Notes: generated by a model not told the origin, from the letters alone. A stretch of 64,000 nucleotides of DNA from JANNBN01 sp031385545 (GCA_031385545.1 JANNBN010000166.1:1-64000), one strand, 5' to 3'. Positions 1 through 10,072 are shown, counted from the first letter of the stretch. Program-made: numbers and translations.

Positions 1-1008
1 CGGCCCGACCGCAGCGAAGGCTGCCGGTAGGACACGCCAATCGAAAGCGCTGAGCACAATGAACGGCTGCACCATTGCAATCAGTAGCACGAACTTTGGC
101 TTCGCCGGGTCAGTTCCGAGGCGTTTGAGATTCTCTAATACAGATCCTGCGGAGATGCGGCCGTAGTACGGCGAGTCCTGCAGCTGAGTCTGCCAAAAGA
201 CACCCCAAGCAAGGTTAACAAAGGCAGCAAAACAGAGAATCAGGGCGTTCCTCTGTCGTAGGCGCCTTCCGAACAGCCCGACAAGCAGAATCAGACCAAC
301 GGACCCGGAGATGAAGGCCGTGCGCTCTGAAATCATGCCGCAAACGACGAACCCAGTTACCCCGAACCAGTGAGCCTTGTTGTGGCCTTCGTGCGCAGAA
401 ATCCACGACGAAACGCAAACTAAAACGGCCGGTCCCGCGAAGAGTCTGTCGAAGTAGTTCTGCCCGATCAGACCTTGTGAAAGCACCGGCCATACGACAT
501 ACAAGGAAAACAGCGACAACAACCCGAACGTGGCAACCGGTCCGCCCCGGTAGCGGAGTAGCAACCACAGGAGCAATGCAAGCGCCGTCGCAGCCGAGCC
601 GCTGATCGCCAGCGCAACGGTGGTACGAGGGGCCAAGCCCGTGAGTTCCGTCAGCCAACCCATCGGCAGCGAAATCGCATACGGATGAATACGCCAGAAG
701 CTCGCCTCTGGCGCTACTTGTGAACGAAGGAAGGCACGCATCGACCCGGCCGGCTGAGCCGGTGAGAACAGATACGGGTATACGGCGTACAGGTAATTTC
801 CACGCATCCGATAATTGAATCCTCGCCCGACCAGGTCCACCATGCCAGCCGAATCCGAATACTGTGCCGGGTAACGGAGAAGCTGTCCCTTGGCGAATCG
901 GATCCAGAGCAACACCCAGACAAATACGGGTACAAACGACGTGAGGACGAGGTTTCGGACACCGAATGACCTGCGTGAGACGCTGGGGCAGTCCAGAGAA
1001 CTTGTCAT
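1..1008 (-). CDS. Multi-pass membrane protein of the polysaccharide locus (partial, C-terminus off the window)
   Basis: An open frame of 336 codons from an ATG at 1008 runs off the left edge without a stop. It begins with a short basic segment (about residues 1-20), then a first membrane segment (VLTSFVPVFVWVLLWI), an acidic extracytoplasmic stretch (YSDSAGMVDL), and several more hydrophobic segments (ALALLLWLLLRY, LILLVGLFGRR, FVLLIAMVQPFIVL). This topology fits GT-C-like or DUF2079-like membrane proteins that act on lipid-linked sugars; no catalytic residue can be assigned. Its ATG shares one base with the TGA of the upstream chimeric glycosyltransferase, so it is probably translationally coupled to it and works on the same glycan. 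Family assignment is inference. Confidence 0.7.
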   Translation of the reverse strand, partial: MTSSLDCPSVSRRSFGVRNLVLTSFVPVFVWVLLWIRFAKGQLLRYPAQYSDSAGMVDLVGRGFNYRMRGNYLYAVYPYLFSPAQPAGSMRAFLRSQVAPEASFWRIHPYAISLPMGWLTELTGLAPRTTVALAISGSAATALALLLWLLLRYRGGPVATFGLLSLFSLYVVWPVLSQGLIGQNYFDRLFAGPAVLVCVSSWISAHEGHNKAHWFGVTGFVVCGMISERTAFISGSVGLILLVGLFGRRLRQRNALILCFAAFVNLAWGVFWQTQLQDSPYYGRISAGSVLENLKRLGTDPAKPKFVLLIAMVQPFIVLSAFDWRVLPAAFAAVGP

Positions 1009-4000
1009 CACTGAGGTGGGCGGCGAGCGATGAACGGCACCGAGAACCGCTGATTTCCCCACGCGATGCCACACGTCAAATCGGATTCATCTCGAACTGA
1101 GACTTCATGAAAGCCTGCTGCCTCGAGATGGCGCACAACAGAACGTTCCTCGAACAGGCGCATTTCGAGCGTCTCGCCGTCTCCGCCGTGATACACGAGA
1201 TCGGTGAAAGTCTCCGTTTGGCCAGAGGTCGTGGTGTTGATCAACGATCGATGGCCATCAGGCCCCTTTTCGATTCGCCACTCGTGCAGCTCGGGGAAGT
1301 GTTCAACGGTGCCATCCGCCGTCCCAACCGGCATGCAGGGAATTGACAGGATCAGCCAGCCACCCGGCTTAAGCAGAGAGAACGCACCGTCGAATGCCAG
1401 CTGAACCGGCGGGAGAACATGCTCGAAGACGTCACTCGACAACACGAAATCGTATTGGCTCATACGAGTTGGTAAAGGGCGAGTGATGTCGAGCAACGGC
1501 TCTTGATGGAACGACGTGTTCTCGTAGTCGAGGTACCGTGAGAGATACGTCGCCATGCGCGGATGGTCACTGAGCCCAATGCCCCGCAATGACTTCGGCA
1601 GTTGATCGAGGCGCTTGACCTCACCGATGGTTGCCAGGCTGAGACACCTCGCCATCGCCCGCAGCCGGGCAGTGGACTGGCATCGCGGGCAATTGGGTAC
1701 CTCCCTCCCGAGTTGTGTGACCGGCACAGAGCACCAGGTGCTGCAGATGTTGCACTGGAAACGAAGGGACGCCTCGGTCATGGCTTCGCCACCGGCACCG
1801 GGAAGCAAGCTGTTCAAACGGGACCCGACTCGGCTCGCGACCCGCGAGGCCAGACGGTCAGTTGGTAAGGACACTGGTGCGCCTCCGGGAAGTGGGATTC
1901 GGCGGGCGAATGCACGGATTTGGGTCTGCAACGGAGAATACGTGTGCGGGGTCCAGGGACCATTCCACTTGGCTTCGAATATCGCCTTGTTCGCAGCGAA
2001 CAGTGCCTGGTACGTACCATCATCGCGAAGGGTCGAGAACGAGGCTTCGCCGATGTGGTAGACGAACGCGTCACGAGCGATGCGTATCGCAAAACCATCT
2101 GACGCAATGCGACGACAGTAGTCATCGTCTTCGAACATCCCGACGCCGAAGCGGGTATCGAGGGATCCGACGTGCTCCCATACCGACCGCCGAAAGGCCA
2201 CGCAGAAGAACGCGACGTTGCGGACGGTCGCGCTCTCGCCGGAGTGGTCGAGTCGCTCATGGACTGCGACGCGGAGGAATGCTCCCAGCGAAGTCGGGTT
2301 GATTTCGATCTTGGCCTCGTTACCTGTCCAATTCGTGACCGCACCAACCAAACCGACCTTCGTATCGCGGAGGTGCATTTCGAATGCCTCGATACCGCCC
2401 GGGCCGATGAAGCAGTCGTTGTTCAGGAGAACGATCACGTCACCGCAGGATGCATCGACGCCGCTGTTCATCCCACCGGCGAACCCGAGGTTCGACGCGT
2501 TCTCGACCAGGGTCACCATCGGCAGATCAGCAACGAGTTGCCGCAGCCGAATGACATCGTCGACAGCAGATCCGTTGTCTACACAGATCACGTCAAGGCG
2601 AGCGTAAGTGTTGACCTGCAGAAGCAGTCGAATCGATGCAGCCGTCAGCGCTGCATTGTTCCAGTTGAGTATGACGACGCTCACCAGTGGCGTGTTCGCG
2701 TTCAGCGACGTGGAAACATCGACGGCGCGGTCGCCCCACGTATGTTTCGCCACCGCATCTACACGCCTGGCGTGTGCCGACGGATCGTCGGACCGCAACG
2801 CCGCCGCAACTGCCGATGCAAAGGCGGCGGGCGTAGACGCGAGCGAAACGAGCCCGGTAAAACGAGCGAGCTCAGGGAGCGGCGAGGCGACCACAGCCTT
2901 GCCGCGGGCAAGGTACTCGTAGACCTTGACCGGGTCCGTCGATTCCGTGAGCGGCCTGATGTCGAACGGCAGCAGGCAGACATCGAGGGAATCCATCGCA
3001 TCGCATACTGCGCTGTGCGGAATCTCCCCGTGAAAGGTGACGTTGGGCCTAGACCGAAGGCGATCGACGTTGGCTTCCGGGCTCACGGCACCGTACAGTT
3101 CGATTCGAACGTCAGGGAGTTCAGCCGTTGCCAACACCAGCTCGACGTCGAACCATTCGGCGATCGCCCCCACATAGCCGACCGTTCGGGAATTGGAGCG
3201 GCGTTTCGCGGGAAGCGCGGCGAAGCCGGAGTCACACGCGTTCGGAACGAGCGTGATCGGCCGGCTTGCCTGCAGGAGCGAAGTCGCCGTCGCGGTAACG
3301 CAGTCGGCCTGTTCGAGCAGCAAGTCTTCGGCCGCACCGAAGGCCGCACCAACCCTTTCGAAACCCTTCCAATGGTCCATGCGGTCATACCAAACAGGCC
3401 AACCCCACGTCTCGCGAAGGCTGATCGCGAGTTGCGTCCAGAAGGGAAGCATCACGCCGGTCCATGCATCCAGCACCGCATACCGCTGGCGGAGGACTCT
3501 GAGCGATTCGAGGTACACCTGAGCCTGGTCCAACGTCAGAGCACCGTCATAGGGAGGGATGGGAGTCGGCGAATGGAGAGTGACGGCGAAGAGTCCCGGC
3601 GCAATGGTCGTAACCGTTACTCCCGGTTGAGTGGATGGGGCGACCCCTGGATTGACGTAGAAAACCCGGTTACCCAGTTTCGACAGTTCGAGAGCCAACT
3701 TCTGCGGACGTTGCAGCCTGAACGACCAGTCGATCGGGCCGAACACGATGATGTTGGATGCCACAGCACCCGGATGCACAAATTCGGCGCAGAGTTGATC
3801 AGGTGCCGAACCGAGCGGCGGGAAAGCAACGTCTTGGCCGCCGATGGCGAACTGCGGCCACTCAGCCTCGGAGGCGAATCGTTGAACGGGTGGCCTGATG
3901 CCCTTTGCCCGTAGCACATAGGGCCAAAGCCGGTGTTTGACAGGCATCGGGATGACTCGCCACAACCGTCGCGCCGGAATCATCATCAGTCGTTTGGCTG

Positions 4001-4013
4001 GAAGCCGAATCAC
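1008..4013 (-). CDS. Trifunctional GT4 glycosyltransferase / GT2 glycosyltransferase / SAM methyltransferase
   Basis: About 1001 residues. The frame is open further upstream, but that part would lie antisense to the ABC ATPase; the GTG at 4013 has a clean GGGAGG six bases before it and leaves a 91-bp divergent intergenic region, so I start there. Residues about 85-440 are a GT4-like domain (NIIVFGPIDW, then DPVKVYEYLARGKAVVAS, the nucleotide-sugar-site region). Residues about 440-695 are a GT2 domain (VSVVILNWNN, ICVDNGS, LLNND, then MFEDDDYCRRI). Residues about 745-1001 hold a CxxC...CPRC zinc-ribbon-like start followed by a methyltransferase core (DFVLSSDVFEHV, LLKPGGWLILSIPC). One protein could thus add two sugars and methylate the product, probably on a lipid-linked glycan before export by the neighbouring ABC transporter. 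Substrates cannot be read from sequence. Confidence 0.85.
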   Translation of the reverse strand: MIRLPAKRLMMIPARRLWRVIPMPVKHRLWPYVLRAKGIRPPVQRFASEAEWPQFAIGGQDVAFPPLGSAPDQLCAEFVHPGAVASNIIVFGPIDWSFRLQRPQKLALELSKLGNRVFYVNPGVAPSTQPGVTVTTIAPGLFAVTLHSPTPIPPYDGALTLDQAQVYLESLRVLRQRYAVLDAWTGVMLPFWTQLAISLRETWGWPVWYDRMDHWKGFERVGAAFGAAEDLLLEQADCVTATATSLLQASRPITLVPNACDSGFAALPAKRRSNSRTVGYVGAIAEWFDVELVLATAELPDVRIELYGAVSPEANVDRLRSRPNVTFHGEIPHSAVCDAMDSLDVCLLPFDIRPLTESTDPVKVYEYLARGKAVVASPLPELARFTGLVSLASTPAAFASAVAAALRSDDPSAHARRVDAVAKHTWGDRAVDVSTSLNANTPLVSVVILNWNNAALTAASIRLLLQVNTYARLDVICVDNGSAVDDVIRLRQLVADLPMVTLVENASNLGFAGGMNSGVDASCGDVIVLLNNDCFIGPGGIEAFEMHLRDTKVGLVGAVTNWTGNEAKIEINPTSLGAFLRVAVHERLDHSGESATVRNVAFFCVAFRRSVWEHVGSLDTRFGVGMFEDDDYCRRIASDGFAIRIARDAFVYHIGEASFSTLRDDGTYQALFAANKAIFEAKWNGPWTPHTYSPLQTQIRAFARRIPLPGGAPVSLPTDRLASRVASRVGSRLNSLLPGAGGEAMTEASLRFQCNICSTWCSVPVTQLGREVPNCPRCQSTARLRAMARCLSLATIGEVKRLDQLPKSLRGIGLSDHPRMATYLSRYLDYENTSFHQEPLLDITRPLPTRMSQYDFVLSSDVFEHVLPPVQLAFDGAFSLLKPGGWLILSIPCMPVGTADGTVEHFPELHEWRIEKGPDGHRSLINTTTSGQTETFTDLVYHGGDGETLEMRLFEERSVVRHLEAAGFHEVSVRDESDLTCGIAWGNQRFSVPFIARRPPQ

Positions 4014-4104
4014 ACAGAACCTCCCGCGATTTCGCCAGAGGTTAGCAACAGGTCCGTCGATCGGCTGGTTCTGTCCCGGCGGTCCTGTTGCGTAGGGTTG
4101 CACG

Positions 4105-5256
4105 GTGTCCGCCATCAAATGCAGAGACGCCGGCAAGGTGTTCCGACGGTTCAGCGAACGCAACCAGACTCTGAAACAGGTCGTCGCACGGCGGCGTCGG
4201 GCAGTCTTCACCGAACACTGGGCGGTCCGAGACCTCACGCTCGAAATCGCAGAAGGTGAAACCTTCGGCATCATCGGTGGCAACGGTGCAGGGAAGTCGA
4301 CCACACTCAAACTTCTCGCCGGGATCTTGGTTCCCGACGAAGGGTCTGTGCAGGTCACCGGGCGGGTCAGCGCCCTGCTTGAGCTCGGTGCCGGATTTCA
4401 TCCAGAGTTGTCCGGCCGGGAGAACGTGTTCTTAAACGGGGCAATCCTGGGAATGTCCCGCAAGACCCTGCTCACCCGGTTCGATGACATAGTCGGTTTC
4501 GCCGGGCTCGAGGAATCCATCGACGAACCAGTCAAGACTTATTCGTCGGGCATGTTCGCCCGCCTTGGCTTCGCTGTGGCCGTGAATGTCGACCCGGACA
4601 TCCTCCTCCTCGACGAAGTGCTGGCTGTCGGCGACGAAGTGTTTCAACGACGTTGTGGAGAAAAAGTTGCCGAGCTGCGATCCTCGGGGAAGACCGTGGT
4701 GATCGTGAGCCACGGTCTGCAGGAGCTTCGCAAGATGTGTCGAACTATCGCATGGATCGATCACGGCACTGTGAAGGCCGTCGGGCCATCAATCGATGTC
4801 GTGAACGAATACCTGGAATCAACAAGAGATCAGCAACGCATCAGCTCCGATGGTCTCGTGCACACGGGGACCGGAATCGTGACCACGTTCGTCCGAACTC
4901 ACCCAGAGGTTGTGGTCCAAGACGGTTCCGCCGAGTTCGAGTTCACGATCGACTGCGCCGAGGCGATCGTCGAACCTCGTCTGGGTTTCACCATTCGATC
5001 GTCAGATGGAACGCCAGTCGTCGGTCATACGATGCCATTACCGACTTTGGCAGTCGGCACGCACCGATCCACATATCGAATGGGTCGTATCCCGTTGACA
5101 CCCGGGCACTACGAAATTGCAACATGGTTCGGCGATCGCAACGGAGTCGAGTTGGACTCATGCTTGACCGCGTCGGGCTTCGAGGTGAAGCCGCCGTCCG
5201 GTGGATCCCACGACTTCGGTCTGCTCACCCTCGGTGGGACGTGGGAGACCACGTGA
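4105..5256 (+). CDS. wzt: Polysaccharide ABC transporter, ATP-binding subunit (Wzt/TagH type)
   Basis: 383 residues from GTG at 4105. Walker A GGNGAGKST lies at residues 58-66, the signature YSSGM at 146-150 and Walker B DILLLDE at 165-171. The LELGAGFHPELSGREN segment is typical of O-antigen/teichoic acid exporters. After the nucleotide-binding domain comes an extra C-terminal domain (about residues 255-383) of the kind that binds the glycan cap in Wzt proteins. Its TGA overlaps the GTG of the permease gene by four bases, so the two are coupled. It powers flipping of a finished lipid-linked polysaccharide across the membrane. The divergent chimeric glycosyltransferase probably shares its promoter region (4014-4104). 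Confidence 0.93.
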   Translation: MSAIKCRDAGKVFRRFSERNQTLKQVVARRRRAVFTEHWAVRDLTLEIAEGETFGIIGGNGAGKSTTLKLLAGILVPDEGSVQVTGRVSALLELGAGFHPELSGRENVFLNGAILGMSRKTLLTRFDDIVGFAGLEESIDEPVKTYSSGMFARLGFAVAVNVDPDILLLDEVLAVGDEVFQRRCGEKVAELRSSGKTVVIVSHGLQELRKMCRTIAWIDHGTVKAVGPSIDVVNEYLESTRDQQRISSDGLVHTGTGIVTTFVRTHPEVVVQDGSAEFEFTIDCAEAIVEPRLGFTIRSSDGTPVVGHTMPLPTLAVGTHRSTYRMGRIPLTPGHYEIATWFGDRNGVELDSCLTASGFEVKPPSGGSHDFGLLTLGGTWETT

Positions 5257-6137
5257 AGGGCGGCATAAACGGGACGCGGCACCTCCAACAGCGGCCAAGC
5301 GAAACGTTCGTCCGCTACGCGGCGCGTCGGGCGATCGCCGAACGGGAACTGCTGTGGAATCTGCTACTTCGTGACCTTCGATCCCGATATCGCCGAAGCA
5401 CGATCGGCTGGCTCTGGTCGATGATCAACCCGGCGGTCATGACGGCCATCTATACGTTCGTCTTCACCGTGTTCTTCCACGTGAAACCTGCACCTGGTAT
5501 CCCCAGCGGGATGACGGCCTACGCGTTCTATCTGTTGGGCGGACTGCTGCCATGGAACGCGTTGGTCAACGGAGTAACCGGCGCCTCGGCAGCCCTTGTT
5601 GGTGGCGGTGGATTGATGGCGAAAGTTCGTTTCGCTCGCGAGCATCTAGTTTTCGCAACGGTGTTAGCGATGAGCACGACTCTGCTTGCAGAGTTGAGCG
5701 TGCTTGCCCTGATGGAACTGATCGGCGGCTACGTCGTTCTGCAACTCCTGCCGATCGTTCTGCTATTGGTGCTGTTGCTGACCATGTTCATCGCGGGGGT
5801 CAGTCTCGTCGTCGCTGCGCTAAATCTTCGCTACCGCGACGTGCAGCACTTGATGTCGATCGGGTTTTTGGTGTGGTTCTACCTGACCCCTGTCATCTAC
5901 CCCGTGGGGCTGATCCCGGAGAAGTTCAGCATCGGCGGGGCGACACTGCCGCTCCGTACGATTCTTGGTATGAACCCGATGTCGCGCTTTGTGCTGGCGT
6001 TCCGGAACTGCTTCTTCGACGTCACCCTTCCGGGTATTGGCACAATGGTTGGTCTCGTTGCCATCTCTTTCACCACCTTCTCCGTGGGCTACCGGTTCTT
6101 CATCCGTCGAGCACCCTGGTTCGTGGAAGAACTTTGA
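5253..6137 (+). CDS. wzm: Polysaccharide ABC transporter permease (Wzm/TagG type)
   Basis: 294 residues from GTG at 5253, which overlaps the ATPase stop (GTGA) and has GGGAG five bases upstream; the longer open frame upstream lies inside the ATPase gene and is ignored. The sequence LRDLRSRYRRSTIGWLWSM is the amphipathic N-terminal helix typical of ABC-2 O-antigen permeases, followed by six hydrophobic segments (e.g. AIYTFVFTVFF, LVFATVLAMSTTLLAEL, IVLLLVLLLTMFIAGVSLVV). The motif LNLRYRDVQHLM and the late YLTPVIYP segment are family hallmarks. With the ATPase it forms the exporter of the glycan built by the surrounding transferases. Confidence 0.93.
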   Translation: MKGGINGTRHLQQRPSETFVRYAARRAIAERELLWNLLLRDLRSRYRRSTIGWLWSMINPAVMTAIYTFVFTVFFHVKPAPGIPSGMTAYAFYLLGGLLPWNALVNGVTGASAALVGGGGLMAKVRFAREHLVFATVLAMSTTLLAELSVLALMELIGGYVVLQLLPIVLLLVLLLTMFIAGVSLVVAALNLRYRDVQHLMSIGFLVWFYLTPVIYPVGLIPEKFSIGGATLPLRTILGMNPMSRFVLAFRNCFFDVTLPGIGTMVGLVAISFTTFSVGYRFFIRRAPWFVEEL

Positions 6138-6144
6138 GTGCGGC

Positions 6145-7698
6145 GTGAGGACATCCGACCTTCCGGCACCCTCGTCCGTCGTCAACCGGCTGAGCGGGCA
6201 GCTCCGCAACAGTCGATTCGCCGTGGCCGTCGCTATGGCGATGCTTCCTGTTGCGCTCGTAACCGGGCGCCATCTCGGGTCGGATGCAAACTTTGACCTG
6301 CTCTCGTACCACGCGTACATCGGCGAGGCCGCTCTCGCCCGACGGTGGTCCTCAGACATCGCACCCGCAGGTCTCGGATCGTTCCACAACCCGCTGTTCG
6401 ACCTTCCAGGAGCGCTGGCACTCCGGCACTCCGTCCAATTCTTCACCGCTTGGCTCTCGATCGAGCAGTGGCTTTGCTGGTTGTCCCTGTGGTGGTTCGT
6501 CCGGGTCGTGCTGCGCGAGCGCGACCGGTCCACGCAACTGTTGGCGCTCATTTTTGCCCTGACCGGCAGCGCGGCAATGTCGCTCAGCATCACGTCGTTC
6601 GTTGACTGGCCAGTGGCAGCGTTGCTGCTGGCCAGCCTCACCGCAGCGCTCTCGTTTCGCGAGCACCACCTCATCGGGTCTCCCCAAACCTCTCGCTTGC
6701 TTGTCGTTTCCGGATTGTTCGGTGCCGGAGCCGTCGCAGCGAAACTCACCGCCACTTCGTTCTTGATCGGCCTGTTCGCAGTCGTCCTTGTCGTGGCTCG
6801 AAGACTGGCATGGAAGTGGCTAGCAGGCTTTGCGGCCTGTACTGCTGCCCTGTGCCTCCCATGGTGGATCTATCTCCAGCGACGGTTCAGCAACCCGCTA
6901 TTTCCGTATTACAACCAGGTTTTCAAGTCGCCGGACGGACCAGTCGGATCCTTCGATGACACCCGCTTCGGGGCGGGTTCGCTGCAAGACTTCGTCCGCT
7001 TTCCGATCGACTTCGCCCGAGGCACATCGCGTTATTCAGAGTTGCCTTATCGCGACCTGAGATGGATCCTTGTCATTGTCACCATCGGCGCCTGGTCCAC
7101 TCTTCAACGCGGCACGCTGACGGAGCTACGGACATGGAGAATGATCGGCGTCTTTGCTGGCATCGGGTATCTGCAGTGGCTCGTGTCGTTCGGCATCTAT
7201 CGCTACGCATTGATCCTTGAGCTCATCGCGTCGGTGTTTCTTATCGCGGCCGCAATAGCGCTGGTTCCCAAAATTCAGCCTGTCGCGCTGGCTTTCGGGT
7301 TGTCGCTCACTCTGGCCTTTCAGATTTCGCCCAATTGGGGTCGTTCGACGCCGTTGAGAGTAAAGCTTCCCGTCACATCCGGCCAGCGTGTCTTGTTCGC
7401 CGACATGGGCCCTTCGGCGTACCTGGTGAACAGCCTCACTCCCGACACCAAGCTGGCCTCGATCCAGGGCTTCGCATATGGCCTTTTCTCTCTGGAAGGA
7501 TCGCTGGGACGCGACCTCGACCGCTTCGTAAAAGACGGCCTATCGGATGGGAGCCTACGCATCGTCATCAACCCCGCCGCAGATCTGCAGCCCATCGTCA
7601 AACAGTTGGGGATCGCCCCCGACTTGCCAAATTGTGCAGGGTTCGCCGGACCCTTCGGGTCGTTGGCCGTCTGTCCCGCGATTGCGGCCGGCAGCTGA
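6145..7698 (+). CDS. Multi-pass membrane protein, probable GT-C-type glycosyltransferase
   Basis: About 517 residues if started at GTG 6145, seven bases after the permease stop; an in-frame ATG further in (MAMLPVALV) is possible. After the first membrane segment comes an acidic loop (SDANFDLLSYHAYIGEAAL), the position where GT-C enzymes place catalytic acidic residues, then about ten hydrophobic helices and a soluble C-terminal domain (from about residue 410) with two or more cysteines near the end. It sits directly after the exporter in the same direction, so a role in modifying the exported lipid-linked glycan with a polyprenyl-phosphate sugar is plausible. The specific family is not certain. 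Confidence 0.75.
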   Translation: MRTSDLPAPSSVVNRLSGQLRNSRFAVAVAMAMLPVALVTGRHLGSDANFDLLSYHAYIGEAALARRWSSDIAPAGLGSFHNPLFDLPGALALRHSVQFFTAWLSIEQWLCWLSLWWFVRVVLRERDRSTQLLALIFALTGSAAMSLSITSFVDWPVAALLLASLTAALSFREHHLIGSPQTSRLLVVSGLFGAGAVAAKLTATSFLIGLFAVVLVVARRLAWKWLAGFAACTAALCLPWWIYLQRRFSNPLFPYYNQVFKSPDGPVGSFDDTRFGAGSLQDFVRFPIDFARGTSRYSELPYRDLRWILVIVTIGAWSTLQRGTLTELRTWRMIGVFAGIGYLQWLVSFGIYRYALILELIASVFLIAAAIALVPKIQPVALAFGLSLTLAFQISPNWGRSTPLRVKLPVTSGQRVLFADMGPSAYLVNSLTPDTKLASIQGFAYGLFSLEGSLGRDLDRFVKDGLSDGSLRIVINPAADLQPIVKQLGIAPDLPNCAGFAGPFGSLAVCPAIAAGS

Positions 7699-7746
7699 CA
7701 AAGCTTCTGTCTGGGTTGCTTCCGAGCTTGACGGCTCAGCAACAGA

Positions 7747-10053
7747 TCAATTCTGCTGCCAGGTCCCCCATCGAGCTTCGAATCGCGCCTGGTTCGTAGT
7801 CCAGATTCGCTGGTACTCATCGGTATCGAGCAGTCGTCCGAACGATCCTTGTCCGACGTGATGGACGAAGCAGTCTTCGGCGAGCACAACCCGGAGACCG
7901 GCGGCTCGAATTCGCATCGCGTAGTCATCGTCCTCAAAGAGCCCGAGCCCGTACCCCTCGTCGAGCGGGCCGACAGCTTCATAGACGTCCCGGCGCATCG
8001 CGACGCAGAACATGGCAAGCATCTGGATGTCGGAGCCTTCGCCCGCATGCGATGCGCGGAGTTGCCGACAGAAGTCGTCGTAGCTGACATCGTGCGGCAC
8101 TTCGATCTTGGCGCGGTTGCCAACACTGTCGGAACGGGGTCCGACGAGCCCGATCGATGCATCGCGCAGGTGGTTGATCAGCGGGATCGACCATCCCCCT
8201 GTGACCTCTGTGTCGTTGTTCAACAGGATCAGGTGATCGCCGCATGCGAGCTGCAGACCCTGGTTGTTTGCTGCTGCAAATCCAAGATTCGAGTCGTTCA
8301 GGATTATCCGAACGCGTTCATCGTGCTCGGCCAGCCACCGCAAGTACCTTGGTGTCCCGTCACCAGACGCATTGTCGACCACGATGACTTCGAAATTGGG
8401 ATGGGCCGTCTCCTCGAGAACCGATCGGAGGCAAGCCTGGGTCAAAACGAGTTCTCCGTAGGTCACGACGATCACCGACAGGCGCGGCCACAGGGAGCGA
8501 ACGTATGGATCCAATTCATGCAGACGCTGCTTCCAGGTATTCCGCTCTGCAAACGCCATCAGATTGCGTGCCCTTTCGCCGTTGTAGGTCAGCGCGTCGT
8601 CAATCGAGCGTTCGAACGACTCAGCATCATTTGCCAGGTAGAGCAGGTGAGACATTCGATCCAATTCGGGCATCGAGGTCGCGACCACCGGCAATCCAGC
8701 AGCTGCATACTCGTACACCTTGACTGGATCGACCGCTGCCGAGAGCTGGCCGGTCTTGAACGGGATAACTGCAACGTCGAACCAGAACAAGAACCGAGAA
8801 ACGGTTTCTGACGGTTTCAGTCCAACGAACTCCACATTGGACGGCATGGCTCCAGAATCTGGGGATTCCAAAGGGACGAAGATGTCACCGACAAACACGA
8901 ACCTCCAACCGGGTCGCCGCGATGCCACGGCTCGAACGAGATCAATATCAACCCATTCTGCGATGGCACCAATGAACCCGATGATCGGTCGGCCATCAGT
9001 TTCAATGACCGATGACGGTACGAGACCGCGGCGCACACGATCTATGTCCACGGCATTGCGCACAAGAATGGTGCGTTGGTTGGCGGCCAACCACTTATTC
9101 CGTAGCGCCACTGCCGTGACGGACACCAGGTCCGCCGTCCTGACCAGTTCCCGTTCAGCCGCGATCAGTTCGGGTCCGAATCCCGGGAACACGTCCCAGT
9201 CATCCATGCAGTCATAGACGATTCGCCACCCGAACTTGGCCCGGAGTCTCGTCGCGAACGGAAGCCACGAATGCAGGTGGATATGGAGGACCGCTTCGTC
9301 GACAGCGTACCGCGCGACGCACTCGTCGATCAGCCCCATCCATCCGTCCATGACCCGTTCGGACGGGAGCTCTCGGTATCGGTTGAAGTCCTCGGATGGT
9401 TCAAAATCGATTTCGACCACACCATCAGAAACGTTTCGTCGTGTGCCAGCAACGCCGCGGGGGAACGAACAGTAGAAGACGGGATGGCCGTCCTCTCCGA
9501 ACATCGTTGCAAGGTGTTGCGGTCGCTGGCGGCGGCCGTCCCAGGCAACATTCGTAAGCATAAATACGACATATTTGCGCGGGTTCCCGACGTCGTAATC
9601 GTCGCGCATCCGCGACGCACGAAGGAACGAGGGTAACGACGGTAGCTCGTGGGAAACCTCATTGAGGTGCCGGATAGCGGCTAAGTCCAACGTCGCCTTC
9701 TCAAGCAACAATTCCGCCATTGCCTCCATTTGCGTCGAATCGTCTGCCAGTCGGTAACGCGACGGTGTGACCCGTCGCATCATTCGCTCCTCAAACAACC
9801 GAGAACGGTGGCGTCGGCTTTCATCCCGTACTAAAGCGATCGAGGCAAGTTCGTTCTCAAGACCAGTCAACCCGATGACGGTTGCATCGTGCTGACCCTT
9901 CTGGTCGGCAAACGCCGATTCTACGAATTCGAAGAACGAACTTGGGGCACTGAGCCACAGGGACCGCGTGCGTTGAGAGGCGCGTGCCTGTCGGGGGCCA
10001 CTCACCGTCGATGCGTCGTCTCCTGTCCACCCCATGGGCGTCACGCTAGCCAT
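7747..10053 (-). CDS. Bifunctional GT4-GT2 glycosyltransferase
   Basis: 768 residues from ATG 10053. Residues 1-150 are a charged, likely helical region without a recognised domain. A GT4-like domain spans about 155-530 (VVFMLTNVAWDGRRQRPQ at the start, VDPVKVYEYAAAGLPVVA late) and a GT2 domain about 540-768 (LSVIVVTYG, VIVVDNASGDGT, LLNNDTE, then FEDDDYAMRI and FVHHVGQGSF). The order and spacing match the first two domains of the protein at 1008-4013, so the two look like paralogues. It converges on the GT-C-like gene with a 48-bp gap and no clear terminator. Probably adds two sugars to the nascent surface glycan. Confidence 0.88.
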   Translation of the reverse strand: MASVTPMGWTGDDASTVSGPRQARASQRTRSLWLSAPSSFFEFVESAFADQKGQHDATVIGLTGLENELASIALVRDESRRHRSRLFEERMMRRVTPSRYRLADDSTQMEAMAELLLEKATLDLAAIRHLNEVSHELPSLPSFLRASRMRDDYDVGNPRKYVVFMLTNVAWDGRRQRPQHLATMFGEDGHPVFYCSFPRGVAGTRRNVSDGVVEIDFEPSEDFNRYRELPSERVMDGWMGLIDECVARYAVDEAVLHIHLHSWLPFATRLRAKFGWRIVYDCMDDWDVFPGFGPELIAAERELVRTADLVSVTAVALRNKWLAANQRTILVRNAVDIDRVRRGLVPSSVIETDGRPIIGFIGAIAEWVDIDLVRAVASRRPGWRFVFVGDIFVPLESPDSGAMPSNVEFVGLKPSETVSRFLFWFDVAVIPFKTGQLSAAVDPVKVYEYAAAGLPVVATSMPELDRMSHLLYLANDAESFERSIDDALTYNGERARNLMAFAERNTWKQRLHELDPYVRSLWPRLSVIVVTYGELVLTQACLRSVLEETAHPNFEVIVVDNASGDGTPRYLRWLAEHDERVRIILNDSNLGFAAANNQGLQLACGDHLILLNNDTEVTGGWSIPLINHLRDASIGLVGPRSDSVGNRAKIEVPHDVSYDDFCRQLRASHAGEGSDIQMLAMFCVAMRRDVYEAVGPLDEGYGLGLFEDDDYAMRIRAAGLRVVLAEDCFVHHVGQGSFGRLLDTDEYQRIWTTNQARFEARWGTWQQN

Positions 10054-10072
10054 CGTTCAATGAGGGAGGTCT

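Noticed and set aside
2172..3914. 580-codon plus-strand frame opposite the chimeric glycosyltransferase
   Set aside because: Arg-rich, no domain; the minus-strand frame has clear GT4 and GT2 motifs. High GC produces long antisense frames.
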